Source of the DNA: Piper betle | Taxonomy: Eukaryota > Streptophyta > Magnoliopsida > Piperales > Piperaceae | Length of the DNA: 64,000 nucleotides | Assembly (NCBI GenBank): GCA_033002965.1 | Contig: JAURVB010012911.1 | Coordinates: 57,104 to 121,103 of the forward strand | Direction of reading: 5' to 3' | In this document: piece after piece, positions 60,371 through 64,000 of the stretch | Position numbering within the stretch: the first letter of the stretch is position 1 | Layout of the letters: each line of letters begins with the position of its first letter | Translations under genes and position numbers: made by a program | The notes under the pieces: model-generated | What the model saw: the letters and a program-made list of their open reading frames with translations, nothing else | The model's database searches: none | What the model was told of the DNA's origin: nothing

Positions 60371-60426
60371 AAGAATATGAGTTTGAGGCCCACATTGCCG
60401 TGTAAGCATGTTATGGAGGCTGAGTA
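60371..60426 (+). mobile_element. Family B LTR short fragment
   Basis: AAGAATATGAGTTTGAGGCC...GGCTGAGTA matches 58,951-59,005 in plus orientation. The next A LTR starts inside it. Confidence 0.6.
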
Positions 60427-62667
60427 TATAAAACCCGTGACTAGAGTCAGGGTTTTACGTTACCGAACTAGTCGGTTCGACCGTTGGTTCGAGTCGGGTC
60501 AGTTTCATGAACCGCGTGCTGAGCCGAGGCCAGCCGTGAGTTATGAGCGATGAGAGTCAGGTGTACCTGAATATATGATGATAACGTCGAGAAGATGGTA
60601 AGAAATGAGTTATCAGAATATATGAAAGTATGCAGGCATTTTTTTCTTTTTATATGTTTGATCGAAGAAATAGTTTTAGGCCGAATAACACGTTAGGACG
60701 CGTTGGATTATATTCGGGTGGGTTATTAGTTATAGAGCATGCCATTTGGATGTTGTTGTGTTTGTTTTATTTTATGCAATTTTTCCATATTTTTTTAGAT
60801 TTTTTAGAATTTATTACGAACTAGTTATTATTTTGACTCGAGTAGAAATCGAGTCAATATTTAATTACGAAACTGCCATTGAGGGTAATTTTCTCCCTCC
60901 CAAACCCTCATGCTCGTCGTTGCCGCTGCCGCTGCCGCCGCCGCCGCCGCCGACGCCGTGCTCCCGCCGATCGACGCCGCCCCGCCTTGCCTTGCCGTTG
61001 TCGTGCCGCCACGACCAACCCTGGCCAGCGATCGCCTGCCAGCGCGCCGCCGCGACTCCGTGAAGCCGCCTTGGCCGTCGCCACTCCGAGCCTGATTCCA
61101 CCGCCGTCCGGGCCCCGCCCTCGCCGCTGTGACCCCGACGACCACCCCCTCGCCGTTGCCGACATTTCCCCCACCATCCCGAGCGCCGTCGAGGCCGGCC
61201 GCAACCCCGATCGGAGCACACCGCCACCGCCACCCGTTTTCAACACCGCTGCCGATGGCCATCGCCGCCTCGGCTACCCTGTTTGACACCACCATTGGAC
61301 CTAGCTCGTCGAGCTGGTGCCGATAGACCCCTGATTGTCCCGTCCCGAATCGTTGCCGGAAAACCGCGGAATCCGCCTGACACTCGCCGGAAAACCGCCG
61401 GAACTGCAGGAAAATTGGATTTGTGGAAAATTCGCCGGATCATCTGCCGAACGCACCTGGTCCAATCTGATCGGACTTCGGGCGTCGCTAGATGAGATCC
61501 CTCGAGTCTGTTTTCGAACTTCAGATCCAGCTCACGTTGCCTTCGGGCCTATTGTATAAATCCCAACCCAGACCTTTATATATGTATAGTTTTCGCGTTT
61601 TCGGTGAGAGATTGAATGAGGGAAATCCGACTACCGTGCTACGCGAGCGGGCACGTGTGAGTCGATAGTGGGCTCTGGAATGGTGTACAAGCCGTTTCAT
61701 TCCCGAGGGATCCTGACAACTCCACCTTTGAGTTCCTCAAACCCGGAGAAGTGTGGAGGTTCACGGGTACTGCATTGCAGTGCATGTCTAGACTTGTGGT
61801 TTCAAAGGGTACTGAAGGCGACTGCCTGAGAGTACTCGGCCTTCGTGCTCAAGGCCAGGAGTAATATGGAAGGTGCAGAGGGCAGAAAGGAATGAGATTT
61901 GATGCGAGAAGCGATAGAGAAATGGCCGAGGTATGAGAATGTGAAAGATAGGGGGACGCTGTCGACCCGAGGGCGACGGCTCCCGTATGTGCCCTGATGA
62001 GAGTTCTTGAGGAAGTATATGGTTTTGATTCAACAGGAGAGTTTGCTCTCCTGTGCCAGATTGATATTAGTTATTTTCCGGGCCGGTAACACTCGTTACT
62101 GACGGTTTTTCTATATATATGTAGGTGAGAAATGCGAGGGATGAAAGCTGTCGGGACTGCGGAGGAGCAGCACGGAACCGCGCACACATGTACCTGCCGC
62201 GTGTAATCTATAATGACGGTGTGTTATTGCTACGTGAATGATAATTTTGATGTGTTTGTTTAGATAAATTGCTTGATATGAAATGAATGGATAAATGTGA
62301 ATGAGTAGTGAGTTTGGAGTTCAGGCTCGGTTCAATTGAAACGAAAGAGATAATGATGAATGCTACGGTAGATTATCATGTTTTATCGTATTTTGATAAA
62401 ATATTTATATATCCTTGTTGTGGATAATTTTTAATTAAAATTTTCTTGCCGTTGCATGGTTTTGTTTTGCTTGCACATCATAGCATGCATGTAGGACTAC
62501 GTTAGAACCCACGCATCCCATCCATGCATTTCATGTTTGCATCTCCATCTTGAGACACCGAGGGCAGATCCGGGTCGGCTTAACCGAACCCAGTAGATTA
62601 GCGAACGGTTCGGTCGCCGGTGACATTTCCGGGTCGGTTCACGGGTGAGCCGAAACGGGGTGTTACA
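60427..62667 (+). repeat. 5' LTR of a second family A element
   Basis: Tip mutated to TATAAAACCC. It is collinear with the solo LTR at 37,469 but lacks the segment corresponding to 38,476-39,084 (junction at about 61,494), so it is 2.24 kb. TATAAAT at 61,555-61,561. It ends GGGGTGTTACA at 62,667 and is followed by a primer-binding site. Confidence 0.9.
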
Positions 62668-62671
62668 ATAG

Positions 62672-62728
62672 TGGTATCAGAGCCAACTCTTGGCATATGT
62701 TCTCTGATACCAATAGTGGTATCAGAGC
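62672..62728 (+). other. Duplicated primer-binding site with inverted copy
   Basis: TGGTATCAGAGCC at 62,672-62,684 and TGGTATCAGAGC at 62,717-62,728, with CTCTGATACCA (62,702-62,712) in reverse between them. The other A element has one site. The inverted copy reads like the tRNA's own 3' end including CCA. Confidence 0.9.
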
Positions 62729-62897
62729 TAACCCTTGGTTGATTAAGATGGTAGATGCGTTACAGGTTACATGTGTGCCGAAGCTGCTCCAAGCTGTTCT
62801 GACAGGTATTTTTCTGTTTTAATGTTTTTGATTGTAGATTTCCTTACAAATCGGTAGTGTGACAGGCGAGTAGACTAGAGCAGGAACTACTAGCAGG

Positions 62898-63236
62898 ATG
62901 GTGACACAGACCCGCCGGACGCAGATCAGGACCCCATCGCCTCCAGTAGCCAGACAGGATAGTCCTAGCCCTGTTCACAGTGACGCCGCCTCCAGTCAAC
63001 CTAGGACTGCCATGCCACCAGTAGAGGTCAGTGTGCCAGTTTCAGCTAGCCGACGTGGTGAGAGCCATCATCGAGACAGTCGCCGCGACCGAGATAGTCG
63101 TCGAGACCGAGATAGTCGTCGGGACCGAGATAGTCGCTGGGACCGAGACAGTGGTCGTGACAGTTACGGCACCAGAAGTAGTCGACAGGAGAGAGTAGAG
63201 ATCACCAGGTTGGCGGAAGCTCAGATAATTATTTAA
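62898..63236 (+). pseudogene. Truncated gag of the second A element
   Basis: 112 codons starting MVTQTRRTQIR, parallel to [11 protein letters not shown] at 13,462. Serine/proline-rich to about residue 50, then a DSRRDR repeat at about 60-88, then RVEITRLAEAQ matching the other gag's [12 protein letters not shown]. Homology stops near 63,225 and the last few residues come from AT-rich B-like sequence, so the element is broken within the first 110 codons. The capsid and everything after it are absent. Confidence 0.85.
63076..63165 (+). repeat. 18-bp coding tandem repeat in gag
   Basis: About five units of GATAGTCGTCGGGACCGA type, each coding DSRRDR, with synonymous and W/G changes. Absent from the gag at 13,280-13,462. 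Confidence 0.88.
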
Positions 63237-64000
63237 TATATTTTGATGTTATGAGTATTTTTATTTATTTATTTGCTCATTATTGTTTATTTCTTTTATT
63301 TATATATTGTCATATATGATGAATGCATATGTCATTCTTTATTATTATTATTATTGATATTTTAAAATATTATTAATATTAATCTTATTCATGTCTACTA
63401 AATATTATTTATTTATTTACTTATCTATTTATTTGTTGCATATATGTAACTATTTATTTGTATTCAATTACGCATTCTGTATTGGTTATTATTATTCATT
63501 ATTAATTAAAATTAACTATTTATTTATTTATTTATAGAATGATTATGTATTTATTTATTTAATTGTTTATACGTTTACTAATACGAGTATATATTATATT
63601 TACTACGTGTTTAATCATGTATTTATATAATATACTAATATTGTTTATTTTATGGTTAGAGTATTATTTTTTTTATGTATTTATATTTGTCTATTTAATT
63701 ATTCATGAGTGTATTTATTTATTTATTTGTTATCTTCTTTATTATGTCTCGATTTATGTACTAGATGTTTAGTTATAGGTTTACCTAGTATTTTCTTTCT
63801 TATTAAGATGTATTGATGATCTAAATACACATCGCAAACATGCATCATATAGAGATGTGAATATCTTACTTAACACTGAGTTTCGATGCAAGGTTTTGAG
63901 ACCAAGCTCGTCGGAGATAAGATATCACATTTAAAATTTGGACCACAGTCCGTTAACACTCTTCTCACTTTTTATCTATATAGTCTATTGCTAATTTGAT
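63226..64000 (+). mobile_element. Family B LTR, AT-rich middle part (runs off the window)
   Basis: ATTTATTT-rich sequence, then from about 63,540 collinear with 41,090-41,500: GTTTATACGTTTACTAATACGAG, TATTATGTCTCGATTTATG, CATGCATCATATAGAGATG. The frame at 63,563-63,772 is low-complexity and not a gene. Confidence 0.72.

Overview
This window is a nested block of plant LTR retrotransposons and holds no convincing intact host gene. The plant call rests on chromovirus-type Ty3/gypsy proteins (gag with a CCHC knuckle, DTG protease, FVDD reverse transcriptase, DDE integrase with a C-terminal chromodomain), primer-binding sites complementary to initiator tRNA-Met (TGGTATCAGAGCC), 5-bp target duplications and LTRs of about 3 kb. 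An angiosperm is likely; I cannot name a species.

Four gypsy families recur and are called A-D here. A (Tekay/Del-like) has LTRs running from TGTAAAACCC to GGGGTGTTACA. B is a diverged, AT-rich relative of A. C is non-coding (LARD-like), with LTRs of about 3.4 kb carrying palindromic repeats upstream of a TATA box. D is a degenerate gypsy with LTRs of about 2.8-3.7 kb. There is also a copia-like element and a miniature TRIM-like element.

Left half (1-37,096): part of a D LTR, then C internal DNA, then a C LTR interrupted by a TRIM-like unit and a minus-strand D element. One LTR of that D element was in turn split by the best-preserved element, A (5,092-16,814, flanked by CGGTG). The C LTR resumes at 24,835 and is followed by a C primer-binding site and internal DNA. 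A solo D LTR sits in that internal DNA (28,664-32,380) and carries an 88-bp higher-order minisatellite. The 3' C LTR closes the unit (33,684-37,096).

Middle (37,097-49,488): a B LTR containing a solo A LTR (TATGA duplication), then a copia LTR. About 34 bp beyond that LTR is a short exon-like relic resembling the last NAC-domain exon. About 3.5 kb of AT-rich unassigned DNA follows, then a second copia LTR with a primer-binding site and a decayed interior.

Right part (49,489-64,000): a third C LTR carrying a B-like promoter segment, a truncated A LTR, a minus-strand B LTR with a solo A LTR inside it (TGAAA duplication), inverted B fragments, and a 5' A LTR with a duplicated primer-binding site and a truncated gag, followed by more B sequence.

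The only long coding regions are the gag-pol of A (minus strand, 8,293-13,503), split by about three frameshifts and one in-frame stop, and the more decayed gag-pol of D (18,396-21,826). Most other open frames are shadows in GC-rich LTR blocks or tandem repeats. All similarity statements come from reading the sequence by eye; no alignment or database search was run.
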